DNA from: Parapedobacter defluvii
Lineage (GTDB): Bacteria > Bacteroidota > Bacteroidia > Sphingobacteriales > Sphingobacteriaceae
Reading direction: 5' to 3'
NCBI RefSeq assembly: GCF_014642075.1
Contig: NZ_BMIK01000001.1
Coordinates: 811,915-875,914, forward strand
Length of the DNA stretch: 64,000 nucleotides
Shown in pieces: positions 16,997 to 26,210 of the stretch (position 1 is its first letter; every line of letters starts with the position of its first letter). Both the position numbers and the translations under genes were made by a program. The notes beneath the pieces were generated by a model. That model was not told the DNA's origin, did no database searches, and saw only the letters and a list, made by a program, of their open reading frames with translations.

Positions 16997-18074
16997 GTTA
17001 CTGTACAAAACGGGTATTGTGGTGATCGGAGCCGGTCAAGCCGGTTTGTCTTCCGCCTATCACCTTAAAAAGCTAGGATTGGTACAGGGGAGGGGATTTG
17101 TGGTGCTGGACCAATCCGCCCAGCCCGGTGGTGCATGGCAGTACCGCTGGCCGTCACTCACACTAAGCACGGTAAATCGGATTCACGACCTACCCGGACT
17201 GGCATTTTCTGATACGGTAAATGACAATTCCCCCCAGGTGCAGGCAAATATTGCCGTGCCTCATTATTTTGAAGTGTATGAAAGGACATTTGATATCACG
17301 GTTTACCGTCCTGTGGGGGTAAAGGTCGTCTGTGAGCGAGACGGAAGATTCCGCGTTGAAACAGACCGGGGTTTCTTCTCCGCTCAGGGAATTATTAACG
17401 CAACCGGCACCTGGGAAGCTCCTTATATTCCCGAATATCCGGGAGCAGACTTATTCAAGGGGCGGCAACTGCATACCAAGGATTACCAAACCGCAGATGC
17501 GTTTGCAGGGAAACATGTCGTTATTGTCGGAGGAGGTATATCGGCTGTCCAATTGCTGGATGAGATTTCGCAGGTAACTACCACAACCTGGGTAACCCGA
17601 AGGCCGCCGCTATTTCGGGAAGGGTCGTTCAGTGAGGAGGAAGGGCGCGCTGCCGTTGCTGCCGTAGAAGAGCGGGTACGCAAGGGGTTGCCTCCTGCCT
17701 CCGTCGTTTCGGTAACAGGGCTCCCCGTTACACCTGCCATTGAAGCAATGAAAGCCCGTGGTGTATTGGAACGGCATGAGATGTTTAGTGAAATCACCGA
17801 ACATGGTATTCGCTGGGCGGACGGCCGAGAGATGAACGCGGATGTGATCCTTTGGTGCACGGGCTTCCGCAGTTCGCTTGATCACCTGATGCCGCTGATG
17901 CTGCGGGAGGAAAATGGCGGCATAGTGATGACAGGCAGGTTGGCAACGATGGTGGCCAAAGAACCCCGGATCCATTTGGTAGGGTATGGACCTTCGGCAT
18001 CTACCATTGGCGCAAACCGTGCTGGCAGGGCAGCAGCAACGGAGCTGACAGAATATCTTGGGTTACGCGACTAG
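16986..18074 (+). CDS. FAD/NAD(P)-dependent flavoprotein oxidoreductase (flavin monooxygenase-like)
   Basis: This 362-residue protein is read from ATG 16986, which overlaps the end of the SGNH gene; in-frame sequence upstream of it lies inside that gene. The N-terminus has the FAD-binding motif VVIGAGQAGLSSAYHL, then GGAWQYRWPSLTL. A second Rossmann motif for NAD(P)H lies at about residue 175 (HVVIVGGGISAVQLLDEI). A late ATG-like motif (VILWCTGFRSSLDHL) and a C-terminal FAD contact (VGYGPSASTIGANRAGR) follow. No signal peptide is present, so it should be cytoplasmic. The family includes flavin monooxygenases and oxidoreductases near CzcO. The coupling to a secreted hydrolase gene suggests co-regulation only. 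Its substrate is unknown. Confidence 0.85.
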   Translation: MEYKLLYKTGIVVIGAGQAGLSSAYHLKKLGLVQGRGFVVLDQSAQPGGAWQYRWPSLTLSTVNRIHDLPGLAFSDTVNDNSPQVQANIAVPHYFEVYERTFDITVYRPVGVKVVCERDGRFRVETDRGFFSAQGIINATGTWEAPYIPEYPGADLFKGRQLHTKDYQTADAFAGKHVVIVGGGISAVQLLDEISQVTTTTWVTRRPPLFREGSFSEEEGRAAVAAVEERVRKGLPPASVVSVTGLPVTPAIEAMKARGVLERHEMFSEITEHGIRWADGREMNADVILWCTGFRSSLDHLMPLMLREENGGIVMTGRLATMVAKEPRIHLVGYGPSASTIGANRAGRAAATELTEYLGLRD

Positions 18075-18075
18075 C

Positions 18076-18456
18076 TTATAATTCCTCTTCACGTTCCAGC
18101 ATCAAGATTGCACTTTGTGGCACAATGAAATACTTTTCATCCTGGTATTGAATCTCTGTAGATGCGCCTACATGGAAAATAGCCAGATCTCCTTCCTTTG
18201 CTTGTAAGGGAATGTATTTTACCTTTTCTTCCTGAGGTTTCCAGGCATCGTCATCTTCGGCAGGTACAGGCAGTACATATCCAGGCCCTGTTTTCATTAC
18301 ATAGCCCCATTGTACCTTTTCTTTCTCTTGTACGCCCGGAGGGAGATAGAGACCGCTTGCCGTCCGTTCGTTTGGCGTAGTGGGTTTTATTAATATCCGG
18401 TCGCCCACAACAATCAATTTTTTCAGCTTGTTATCTTGCGTGATTTGCGTGGTCAT
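18076..18456 (-). CDS. GroES/Cpn10-like co-chaperone family protein
   Basis: This 126-residue protein is read from the ATG at 18456 on the minus strand. Longer in-frame starts would run into the DUF937 gene. The Cpn10 signature is KKLIVVGDRILIKPTTPNER, then TASGLYLPPGVQEKEKVQWG, and it ends with the beta-strand pattern YFIVPQSAILMLE. It is longer than classical GroES (about 95 residues) because of an acidic insertion (VPAEDDDAWKPQEEKVKYI) where the roof loop would be. No groEL gene is adjacent, so this is probably an accessory paralogue rather than the main GroES. It lies next to DUF937 and DnaJ-type genes, suggesting a stress-related cluster. It is convergent with the flavoprotein gene, with one base between the stops. 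Confidence 0.8.
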   Translation of the reverse strand: MTTQITQDNKLKKLIVVGDRILIKPTTPNERTASGLYLPPGVQEKEKVQWGYVMKTGPGYVLPVPAEDDDAWKPQEEKVKYIPLQAKEGDLAIFHVGASTEIQYQDEKYFIVPQSAILMLEREEEL

Positions 18457-18464
18457 ACAAAATG

Positions 18465-18525
18465 CTTTTGCTCTTAATAGCAAAAGGTGTGCAGAATAGT
18501 AACGAGTGCCAATATGACACTCGTT
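18465..18525 (-). other. Two tandem perfect 8-bp stem-loops between the DUF937 and GroES-like genes
   Basis: AACGAGTG (18501-18508) pairs with CACTCGTT (18518-18525), and CTTTTGCT (18465-18472) pairs with AGCAAAAG (18479-18486). Both lie in the 85-bp gap before the GroES-like start on the minus strand. They could end or attenuate transcription from the DUF937 gene, or form the 5' leader of the GroES-like mRNA. Confidence 0.5.
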
Positions 18526-18541
18526 CGCTAGTGAAGCTGTG

Positions 18542-19120
18542 TCATTTCTTTCCGAAAAAGCCACCCAGCAGGCCGCCTACGTCATCGATACCCAGTTTCC
18601 CATCTCCATTTTGATCCAGCAGACCGCCCAATATATTACTGCCGGATTGTCCGCCAAGGAGGCCTCCCAATAGATCATTCAATCCATTTCCATCACTCAC
18701 GTTCTTGCTGCGGCTTTGTTTCCCTAGATATCCCATGACAATCGGTGCTAACATCGCCAGGATTTGGGATACCGTACCCGATGATACGCCCGTTTTTCCG
18801 CTGATCGCCTGTTCCAGGGCACCCCGTTTATCACCCAGCACGTGCTTCAGTATCCCGTTGCCATCAGCTGTATCACTGCTTCCCAAAAAACCGGAAAGAT
18901 TGTTTAGGATACTTCCATCGTGTTTGGAAGCAAGGGCACTCAATATACCCTCAGATCCCTGTGTGCTGTTGGCATTGTTTTGCAAAGCACCCAGCAAGGC
19001 CGGTATTGCGGTAGAAACCACCGATTGAGTTTCCGCTTCGGAAGCCCCCGTTTGTTTGGAGATTCCCGAGGTGAGCTGATTAACGAAATCACCGTTCAAA
19101 AGATTCATGATTTGTTCCAT
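18542..19120 (-). CDS. DUF937-family protein with a calcium-loop-like C-terminus
   Basis: This protein is about 192 residues when started at MEQIMNLLNGDF (19120); an upstream in-frame start at 19159 is possible. The body is Gly/Ala/Ser/Asn rich with helical segments typical of DUF937 (ETQSVVSTAIPALLGALQNN, then ISGKTGVSSGTVSQILAML and APIVMGYLGKQ). The C-terminus reads GGLLDQNGDGKLGIDDVGGL, which matches a dockerin/EF-hand style DxNxDGxxxxxD calcium loop. DUF937 proteins, including the YidB group, have no firm function. It is transcribed divergently from cbpA and upstream of the GroES-like gene. Confidence 0.8.
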   Translation of the reverse strand: MEQIMNLLNGDFVNQLTSGISKQTGASEAETQSVVSTAIPALLGALQNNANSTQGSEGILSALASKHDGSILNNLSGFLGSSDTADGNGILKHVLGDKRGALEQAISGKTGVSSGTVSQILAMLAPIVMGYLGKQSRSKNVSDGNGLNDLLGGLLGGQSGSNILGGLLDQNGDGKLGIDDVGGLLGGFFGKK

Positions 19121-19342
19121 TACGATACGTTTATGATTAGCTAAGGTAACAACTCTCATTGGGAATACCTAACCAAATCATTTGAGCCGAAGCACCTTAT
19201 ATAAGCTATTTTATTGAGCCGAAGTTTGCCGGCTGTGAAGCAATCTGTGTCATACACAACGGATGATATTGCATTTAACAGTGAACGTAGCGGAGCAATT
19301 TCATTGATGCCAAAAAAATAATTAAAAGAGTAATAATTTAAT

Positions 19343-19350
19343 TAAGTTTG
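19343..19350 (+). promoter_or_regulatory. Candidate -7 box (TAAGTTTG) for the cbpA-cbpM operon
   Basis: TAAGTTTG fits TAnnTTTG exactly and lies 21 bp before the cbpA ATG, giving a short leader. No convincing -33 TTTG is seen. The rest of the ~250-bp divergent region (19121-19371) is AT-rich and shows no other clear signal. Confidence 0.45.
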
Positions 19351-19371
19351 AAAGATTACTGGGAGAGACCT

Positions 19372-20274
19372 ATGGCATTTGTTGATTACTATAACGTATT
19401 GGGTGTAGATAAAAACGCCAGCATAGACGACATCAAAAAGGCATACCGTAAACTAGCCCGGAAATATCATCCGGATGTGAATCCCAATGATGAGCAGGCA
19501 AAGCAACGCTTTCAGGAGATCAATGAGGCGAATGAGGTGTTGTCCGATCCGGAGAAGCGCAAAAAATACGATCAGTATGGCGAGCACTGGCGGCATGGCG
19601 ATCAGTTTGAACAAGCCCAAAGACAGCAAGGGCAGACGCGAAGCAGAAGAAGTACGGCAGACGACGGACAACGTTACGAGTATACCGGAAGTTTTGATGA
19701 AGGCGAATTTTCCGATTTTTTCGAATCCCTTTTTGGTACGCGCGCCGGCGGTGGCAGGCGTACGGTGTTTAAGGGACAAGACTACCATGCAGAATTGGAA
19801 TTATCCCTGGAAGAAGCCTTCCGTACGCATCAGCGGACATTTACGGTAAATGGCAAAAATGTGCGGATAACGGTGCAAGCGGGGATTGCCGATGGACAAA
19901 CCATTAAATTGGCCGGTTGGGGTGCCCCCGGTATGAATGGGGGGCCCAATGGTGATCTGTATATCAAATTCAGTATTGCCCCGGATCCCGTATGGAAACG
20001 GCAGGGGAATGATCTGTATCGTACCCTGGATATCGATTTATATACTGCCGTATTGGGAGGTGAGCTTCAGGTTGATACCTTGGCTGGCTCTGTCAAAATA
20101 AAAATCAAACCGGAAACCCAAAACGGCACAAAAATACGCTTGAAAGGCAAAGGGTTTCCCGTTTACAAAAAAGAGGGACAGTTCGGCGACCTTTATATTA
20201 CGCTGGCTGTGAAAATTCCAACGCATCTCACCGCCAAGCAGAAAGAGCTATTTAGCCAATTGGCTCAATTGTAA
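19372..20274 (+). CDS. cbpA: DnaJ-type co-chaperone, CbpA class
   Basis: This 300-residue J-protein is read from ATG 19372, which has GGGAG six bases upstream; an in-frame TTG 24 bp earlier is less likely. The J-domain occupies about 1-65 with the DnaK-stimulating HPD motif in RKYHPDVN. A Gly/Arg/Gln-rich linker (about 75-130) leads to the C-terminal substrate-binding domains ([18 protein letters not shown] and [23 protein letters not shown]). The cysteine-rich zinc domain of true DnaJ is absent, which places it in the CbpA class. It is followed by a CbpM-type gene 13 bp downstream, the classical cbpA-cbpM pair. It should assist DnaK in refolding. Confidence 0.93.
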   Translation: MAFVDYYNVLGVDKNASIDDIKKAYRKLARKYHPDVNPNDEQAKQRFQEINEANEVLSDPEKRKKYDQYGEHWRHGDQFEQAQRQQGQTRSRRSTADDGQRYEYTGSFDEGEFSDFFESLFGTRAGGGRRTVFKGQDYHAELELSLEEAFRTHQRTFTVNGKNVRITVQAGIADGQTIKLAGWGAPGMNGGPNGDLYIKFSIAPDPVWKRQGNDLYRTLDIDLYTAVLGGELQVDTLAGSVKIKIKPETQNGTKIRLKGKGFPVYKKEGQFGDLYITLAVKIPTHLTAKQKELFSQLAQL

Positions 20275-20287
20275 AGGAGGACTAAAT

Positions 20288-20572
20288 ATGAATAAAGACG
20301 TCATCACCGTCAAAGAATATTGCCACATCCATCAAATCGATGTCGGACTTATCGATCGTTTGGAAGAAAGCGGTCTGGTGCGGCTCGTATCGGTAAACAG
20401 GCAACGCTGCATTCCGCACGATGCACTCGGAGTTGTGGAACGCCTGATTAGCTGGCACGTGGAGCTCGAAGTAAACCCACAGGGGCTGGAAGTTGCCAAT
20501 ACCTTATATCAGCGTGTACTTGAATTGCAGGAGGAAGTCACCCGGCTACGATCGGCGTTGAAAAATGTCTGA
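20288..20572 (+). CDS. cbpM: Chaperone modulator CbpM family protein
   Basis: This 94-residue protein has a MerR-like N-terminal helix-turn-helix (ITVKEYCHIHQIDVGLIDRL) and a C-terminal coiled coil (LYQRVLELQEEVTRLRSAL). CbpM binds the J-domain of CbpA and inhibits its co-chaperone action. The gene directly follows cbpA. A strong AGGAGG lies 7 bases before the ATG. Such Shine-Dalgarno sequences are uncommon in Bacteroidota, where most starts lack them, so this gene may be translated efficiently relative to cbpA. Confidence 0.9.
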   Translation: MNKDVITVKEYCHIHQIDVGLIDRLEESGLVRLVSVNRQRCIPHDALGVVERLISWHVELEVNPQGLEVANTLYQRVLELQEEVTRLRSALKNV

Positions 20573-20590
20573 GAAATTCCCCATTGATCC

Positions 20591-23080
20591 ATGACCAGGG
20601 AACGGATGAGATTACACAGAATCGGCGGTATGCTCGTTGCAGGACTTCTGTTTCCGGCTGCTGGATGGGCACAGCCGCAATCGGCCGATGTTAAATCCAT
20701 TAGCGGTATCTATCCGCATTTGGCGATGTACAACGACGAAGGGGAATGCGGTACAGGTGCCCTAGTGCCCTGGGCAGGTAAACTATGGGCTATTACGTAT
20801 GGTCCGCATCTGCCATTCGGCTCATCGGATAAACTGTATGAAATCACCTCCGACCTCAAGCGGGTTGTCCGCAAGGAAAGTATCGGCGGGACAGCCGCAA
20901 ACCGGATGATCCATCCGGAAAGTAAGCAACTGTTCATCGGCCCTTATGTAATTGATGCGGATGGAAACGTTCGTGTAATTTCGTATCGTGATATGCCCGG
21001 ACGTCATACGGGCAATGCCCGCCACTTAACCGACCCTGCCAATCGCATTTACTACGGAACCATGGAAGAAGGGTTTTACGAGGTAGATGTGCATACGTTG
21101 ATGCCAGCCTGGTTGATGGCCGATGAGAACCTCCAGGATGCGGACACACGTGGCGTGCCGCGTGCGGACCTCATTGGCGCACATGGAAAAGGGATGTACT
21201 CCGGTCAGGGAGTGGTGGTATACAGCAACAACGGCGAGCGTGGAAAACAGGCGCAGGAAGAATTTGATGCGCCGTCAGGCGGTCTAAGTGAATGGGATGG
21301 CAAATCTTGGAAGCTGATCCGGCGGATGCAATTTACCGAAGTTACCGGTCCGGGAGGCATTCAGGGTAACCCCAATCCGCAGTCTGATCCCATTTGGGCC
21401 ATTGGATGGGATCATCGATCCTTGGTGTTGGGCGTTCGGGATCACGGAAGTTGGCATTTTTACCGGCTCCCCAAAGCCAGTCATAGTTACGATGGTGCCC
21501 ATGGATGGAACACGGAGTGGCCACGGATACGGAATGTCGGGACCGACGCGTCGCCGGACTACCTGATGACCATGCACGGGATGTTTTGGAAATTCCCGGG
21601 GTCATTTACCTCGATAAGCAGTGGGGGCATCCGACCACGATCCGCCTACCTAAAGGTAATTGGTGACTTTACCCGTTGGGGTGGTGGTCTGGTGTTTGGT
21701 TGTGACGACTCGGCGCAGCGTGAGTTTCTGAATAAGCGGAAAGCCAAAGGAGACATTGAAGGGCCGGGACAATCCAATTCCAACTTATGGTTTACTTCGT
21801 ATTCCATGCCCGATGAATTGTGGCCCGCAACTGCTGAAGGTGCCATTTGGATGGAGGAGGAAGTAACCCCTAATACCCCCTCAGAGCCTTTCCTCTTTGC
21901 CGGGTGGCACAAACGCATGGCATGGATAAAAAATGGGAGCGACCATCATGTGAGGGTAACATTTGAAGTGGATTCAACAGGTACCGACCAATGGACCGTG
22001 TTCAGTACGGTAACAGTGCCCGCAAAAAGTGGTATTCCCCATTTTTTTACGGGGCACGATCGTGGGGAATGGATTCGTGCGCGGGTGAATAAACCTGCCC
22101 GGCTCTCGCTCCAGTTTAGTTATACCGATGCAGAAGATCGTGATAACAATCCAGATGGTATCTTTACGGGGTTGCGTCCTATCTCTCAATCCACCTACAA
22201 AGGCGGGTTACTGTACGGATTGGGAAATGACCGCCGTGCATTGGGATTGGCGGCGACGACAGTGACCCATGGAACATCACGCGCGGGAGGCTATTACGAG
22301 CTTGACGAACACCTGAAATTGGTGAAGAAAACAGACGATGCGACCGAATCTTTTATCCGTGAACGTTTTGCCATCCCGCAACAGGTAGTGACCATCGATG
22401 AGGCTTCTGCGCTGATTGTGGATGACAAGGGCCGTCGTTGGCGGTTGCCTTTCGGGGCTACTCAATATACGGCAGCCACCCAGGCAAGTGAACTGCGGAT
22501 TTGCCGTGAAGTGGCTACTGAACGTGACTTATTTTCCTGCCACGGTACCTTTTACGAACTTCCAGCAGAAAATGCAGATGGTTTCGCCAAGATCAGACCG
22601 ATTGCGTCCCATCCATACGGCATTCAGGACTATGCGTCCTATCGGGGAATGCTTGTAATGACTGGCATCGACCCCGAACAGCTGAAAAAGGGTAGCGGTG
22701 AGCACTTGGTTGTAGCCGATGACGGCAATGCCGCCGTGTGGATAGGCGGCATCGATGATCTTTGGAAACTCGGCAAGCCGGTAGGCCAGGGTGGGCCGTG
22801 GAATCGTACGCAAGTCAACGCGGGTGTGCCGTCGGATGCTTATCTCATGGCATTTTATGACAAACGTAGTCTTCGTCTTTTGCATGACTCCGAAAAAGAC
22901 GTTACGTTTACGTTGCAGGCCGACCTGACAGGGCAGGGTATGTGGGTAGATTATAAGCGTTGGAAAGTGTCCGCCGGAGAAAACGTGGATTACGTCTTCC
23001 CCGAAGCCTTCCAAGCCCGCTGGATCCGTTTGGTGAGCGACGCGGACTGCCGGGCGACGGCCAGATTAACTTATGAGTAA
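20591..23080 (+). CDS. Large secreted protein of unknown function (possibly beta-propeller)
   Basis: This 829-residue protein has a signal peptide ending GWAQ (ATG 20606 is an alternative start). The sequence is rich in Gly, Trp and Asp and has repeated short blocks that suggest blades: GKLWAITYGPHLPFG, QLFIGPYVIDADGNV, NRIYYGTMEEGFYEVDV, and later QDYASYRGMLVMTGID and GNAAVWIGGIDDLWKLG. The last ~100 residues look like a beta-sandwich (RSLRLLHDSEKDVTFTLQAD, then WIRLVSDADCRATARLTYE). It sits directly ahead of a GH78 rhamnosidase gene in the same direction. Given the rhamnosidases downstream, a lyase or hydrolase acting on a rhamnose-uronic acid linkage is one possibility, but nothing in the sequence fixes it. 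Confidence 0.5.
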   Translation: MTRERMRLHRIGGMLVAGLLFPAAGWAQPQSADVKSISGIYPHLAMYNDEGECGTGALVPWAGKLWAITYGPHLPFGSSDKLYEITSDLKRVVRKESIGGTAANRMIHPESKQLFIGPYVIDADGNVRVISYRDMPGRHTGNARHLTDPANRIYYGTMEEGFYEVDVHTLMPAWLMADENLQDADTRGVPRADLIGAHGKGMYSGQGVVVYSNNGERGKQAQEEFDAPSGGLSEWDGKSWKLIRRMQFTEVTGPGGIQGNPNPQSDPIWAIGWDHRSLVLGVRDHGSWHFYRLPKASHSYDGAHGWNTEWPRIRNVGTDASPDYLMTMHGMFWKFPGSFTSISSGGIRPRSAYLKVIGDFTRWGGGLVFGCDDSAQREFLNKRKAKGDIEGPGQSNSNLWFTSYSMPDELWPATAEGAIWMEEEVTPNTPSEPFLFAGWHKRMAWIKNGSDHHVRVTFEVDSTGTDQWTVFSTVTVPAKSGIPHFFTGHDRGEWIRARVNKPARLSLQFSYTDAEDRDNNPDGIFTGLRPISQSTYKGGLLYGLGNDRRALGLAATTVTHGTSRAGGYYELDEHLKLVKKTDDATESFIRERFAIPQQVVTIDEASALIVDDKGRRWRLPFGATQYTAATQASELRICREVATERDLFSCHGTFYELPAENADGFAKIRPIASHPYGIQDYASYRGMLVMTGIDPEQLKKGSGEHLVVADDGNAAVWIGGIDDLWKLGKPVGQGGPWNRTQVNAGVPSDAYLMAFYDKRSLRLLHDSEKDVTFTLQADLTGQGMWVDYKRWKVSAGENVDYVFPEAFQARWIRLVSDADCRATARLTYE

Positions 23081-23172
23081 CGGACTAAAGATTGAGCCAA
23101 CAGTTCAGGACAGCCGTTATGTTAAATCTGCCTAATTTGCACCACGTGTTTTCACAGCGGCAAACCTTAAAT

Positions 23173-25992
23173 ATGATGAATAAGTTCCAAATTCTCCCGT
23201 TCCTGCTGGTTTTTTTCTGTTCCTGTTTGGATGTTAAGGCGTCGAAGTCCAGGGCCTCGGTAGTACCGGTTCGCCTCCAATGCGAATACCTTGAAAATCC
23301 GACCGGAATAGATGTGCCGCTACCCCGGTTGGGTTGGATACTGGAAGCGACGGATAAAACCGGTTTCGGACAGGGGCAAACCGCCTACCGGATTTTGGTG
23401 TCCTCGACTGAAAAATTGCTGCAGAAAGAAAATGGAGACATCTGGGATAGTGGTTGGATCGATTCAGATGAAACGCAACAAATTCAATACGGCGGTGTGG
23501 CGTTGCAATCCGATCGGGCTTACCATTGGAAGGTGCAGGTCAAGGATGAAAACGGAGTTGTATCGGCATGGAGTGAACCTGCGTTTTGGACTACCGGCTT
23601 GTTTGATGCCAGTGAATGGCAGGCTAGCTGGATCGGAAGCGGTGAATTGTATAACACCGCGGCCCCCGGAAATAACATCTCAGATCCTTGGTTCCGGAAA
23701 ACGGTTGAGTTGAGCGAAAAACCCCGGAAGGCTACCCTTTTTGTGGCATCGGTGGGTTATCACGAGCTATATGTAAACGGTGAGCGTATCGGTGATGAGG
23801 TGTTGGCTCCGGCGGTGACGGATCACACCAAACGGGCCCGTTACGTTGCTTATGACATTGCGGACCAGCTTAAACGGGGAACCAACGTCATCGCCCTATG
23901 GCTGGGTACCTCCTGGTCTATCTTTCCTCCGTATATCCTACAAAAAGACCGGCCCCTTACACCCATCGTTATCGCCCAGGGAGCCATTTATCGCGAAGAG
24001 TTTCCTTCTGGGGAAGCGAAACCCATGGCTGTTGTCGCGACCGATGCTTCCTGGATCACGCATCCCAGCCCCAATCGGTTGCTGGGTAAATGGGATTTTG
24101 CGAAAATGGGCGGGGAAATCTGGGATGCCCGTAAGGAGCTACCACAATGGAATACCCTAGCATGTGACGAATCCGATTGGAATCCGGCTATTGAATATCC
24201 CACTACATTAGCATTATCTGCCCAGCTAGTAGCAGGCAACCGGCTGTTCGATGAAATTACACCGGTAGCCATCGAAGCCCGGCCAGATGGTTCGTACCGG
24301 GTAGATATGGGCGTAAACTTTGCGGGCTGGACGGAAATCAAGGTAAGCGGGCAACCGGGAGATACCATCCGGTTTCAATATTCCGAACGGCAACAGGATG
24401 ACATGACGTTTAATCTCCACAGCGCATATGTAGTGGGCGCATCGGGTACAGGTACCTTCCGTAACCGTTTCAACTACAGTTCGGGCCGGTGGATTACCAT
24501 ACGCGGATTAAAAAGCAAACCTGCCATTCAAGATATTAAAGGATGGATGGTGCGGACGGATTTTCAGAACGCCAGTCAATTTGAATGTTCGGATTCGTTG
24601 CAGAACTGGATATACGACCGGATCCGCTGGACGTTCGAAAATCTTTCGCTTGGCGGCTATATTGTTGACTGCCCACAGCGGGAACGGATGGGGTACGGTG
24701 GTGACGCCCATGCGACCAGCGAAACAGGTATGTTCAATTACCAACTGGGCGCATTTTATACCAAGTGGATGCAAGATTGGCGGGATGTGCAGGGTACGGA
24801 ACCCATGGTAGGCAACATGTTGGATCCCAATCATGCCCGGAAAGCGGTAACCAGTGGCAGGATATGGAACAACGGTGTGCTCCCACATACGGCCCCCACC
24901 TATTGGGGGGGCGGAGGCCCCGCTTGGGGTGGCATCGTGGTGACACTTCCGTGGTTTATGTATCAGCACCACGGGGACAAGCAGGTGCTGGAAACGAATT
25001 TCCACCTCATCAGTGAATGGCTCGGTTTCCTGCAGTCCCACACGAAAGACAATCTGCTGCAACGCTTCGGTGGTCAATGGGATTTTTTGGGCGACTGGCT
25101 ATGGCCGAATGCGACGGCCGAAGGGATGAATAACGATAAGCCAGAGACGTTGTGTCTGAACAATGCGTATTACGTGTTTAACTTACGGACAGCAGCCAAA
25201 ATTGCACGTGTATTGGGTAAAGTGGCCGAAGCGGACCAATGGGAACAGCAGGCGAGTGCATCGGCGCAGGCCGTACATACACGGTATTTCAATGCCGGAG
25301 ACGATAGTTATGCAGATGGTTCCATGGCTAACCTTGCTGCGGCACTATTGGCGGAAATACCACCCCCAGCAGTACGTGAACGGGTAATGCAGCGTCTTGA
25401 GCGGGAAATCCTGGAGGTGCGGAAAGGGCACATCCATACGGGCATCACCGGAGGAGCCCTGCTGTTTAAGTTACTCCGTGAAGCAGGAAGAAACGATCTG
25501 ATTTACAGTATGGTGTCACAGACCACGTATCCCAGTTGGGGCTATATGAAAGAGAATGGGGCAACGACGATCTGGGAGATGTGGGAAAAAGACCTGCCGG
25601 GACATTCGTTGTTGCATAGTTCATACCTCTATCCGGGCGCATGGTATATCGACGGCCTGGCCGGAATTAAACGGGATCCAGAGGTGCCCGGTTTCCGTCG
25701 GTTTATCGTCAGACCCCCCTTGGCCACCGCAACCGATGTGACATGGGCCAGGGCCACGTTTCATTCACCGCAGGGACTTATCGGGTCATACTGGTCGCGT
25801 GAAGATGGCAGGCTAAAATTGGAAATAAGTGTACCTCCCAATAGCGTCGCCGTATTAGAATTGCTTCCCAGCGAACAAATTGATCGAACATCGTATGGTT
25901 CCATGAAGGAGATACCGGGGCGGGATGGGTTTTTACGGTATGAACTGCAACCGGGACACTACCGGCTAACAAGTCAGCCAGCGGGCCTTTAA
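23173..25992 (+). CDS. GH78 family alpha-L-rhamnosidase
   Basis: This 939-residue protein is read from ATG 23173, which opens a good signal sequence (FQILPFLLVFFCSCLDVKA). The FCSC stretch could be a weak lipobox. Domains are an N-terminal Ig-like domain (LQCEYLENPTGIDVPLPRLG, then AYRILVSS and DIWDSGWIDSDETQQIQY), a rhamnosidase N domain (KATLFVASVGYHELYVNGER), and the (alpha/alpha)6 catalytic barrel. The GH78 hallmark DCPQRERMGYGGDAHATSE lies at about 499-517 and contains the acid residues used for catalysis. A C-terminal beta-sandwich is present. It releases alpha-linked L-rhamnose, probably in the periplasm. The 92-bp leader upstream contains CAGGACAG at 23106-23113. Confidence 0.93.
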   Translation: MMNKFQILPFLLVFFCSCLDVKASKSRASVVPVRLQCEYLENPTGIDVPLPRLGWILEATDKTGFGQGQTAYRILVSSTEKLLQKENGDIWDSGWIDSDETQQIQYGGVALQSDRAYHWKVQVKDENGVVSAWSEPAFWTTGLFDASEWQASWIGSGELYNTAAPGNNISDPWFRKTVELSEKPRKATLFVASVGYHELYVNGERIGDEVLAPAVTDHTKRARYVAYDIADQLKRGTNVIALWLGTSWSIFPPYILQKDRPLTPIVIAQGAIYREEFPSGEAKPMAVVATDASWITHPSPNRLLGKWDFAKMGGEIWDARKELPQWNTLACDESDWNPAIEYPTTLALSAQLVAGNRLFDEITPVAIEARPDGSYRVDMGVNFAGWTEIKVSGQPGDTIRFQYSERQQDDMTFNLHSAYVVGASGTGTFRNRFNYSSGRWITIRGLKSKPAIQDIKGWMVRTDFQNASQFECSDSLQNWIYDRIRWTFENLSLGGYIVDCPQRERMGYGGDAHATSETGMFNYQLGAFYTKWMQDWRDVQGTEPMVGNMLDPNHARKAVTSGRIWNNGVLPHTAPTYWGGGGPAWGGIVVTLPWFMYQHHGDKQVLETNFHLISEWLGFLQSHTKDNLLQRFGGQWDFLGDWLWPNATAEGMNNDKPETLCLNNAYYVFNLRTAAKIARVLGKVAEADQWEQQASASAQAVHTRYFNAGDDSYADGSMANLAAALLAEIPPPAVRERVMQRLEREILEVRKGHIHTGITGGALLFKLLREAGRNDLIYSMVSQTTYPSWGYMKENGATTIWEMWEKDLPGHSLLHSSYLYPGAWYIDGLAGIKRDPEVPGFRRFIVRPPLATATDVTWARATFHSPQGLIGSYWSREDGRLKLEISVPPNSVAVLELLPSEQIDRTSYGSMKEIPGRDGFLRYELQPGHYRLTSQPAGL

Positions 25993-26154
25993 TTTAAATG
26001 CTGCCCCATACTCGTAACACCCGGTGTTGATCCGGTTTATAGCGATGCCATTCTCCCGAAATCGGCCATGCCGTGGCACGTCCTCATGCGTGTCGGGTCC
26101 AAAATGTACATCCGTAATGTCAAAACGTATATGGATGGGTATAATAATAAAAAA

Positions 26155-26162
26155 TAGCTTTG
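26155..26162 (+). promoter_or_regulatory. Candidate -7 box (TAGCTTTG) upstream of the isomerase gene
   Basis: TAGCTTTG fits TAnnTTTG and lies 48 bp before the start at 26211. It is in the 218-bp gap (25993-26210) that separates this gene from GH78, so a new transcript may begin here. The gap also has a 13-bp palindrome at 26016-26028 (AACACC C GGTGTT) and no small gene. Confidence 0.4.
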
Positions 26163-26210
26163 GATCATCCTATTAATAAACAGTTGTAAACAGTATAAAG
26201 CAATACATTC

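Noticed and set aside
24508-25077. 189-residue minus-strand open frame inside GH78
   Set aside because: It is a shadow of the GH78 barrel with no recognisable motifs.
26016-26028. 13-bp palindrome AACACCCGGTGTT as a terminator
   Set aside because: The loop would be a single base and no T-run follows, so it cannot form a normal hairpin. It might be a small operator but there is no support.
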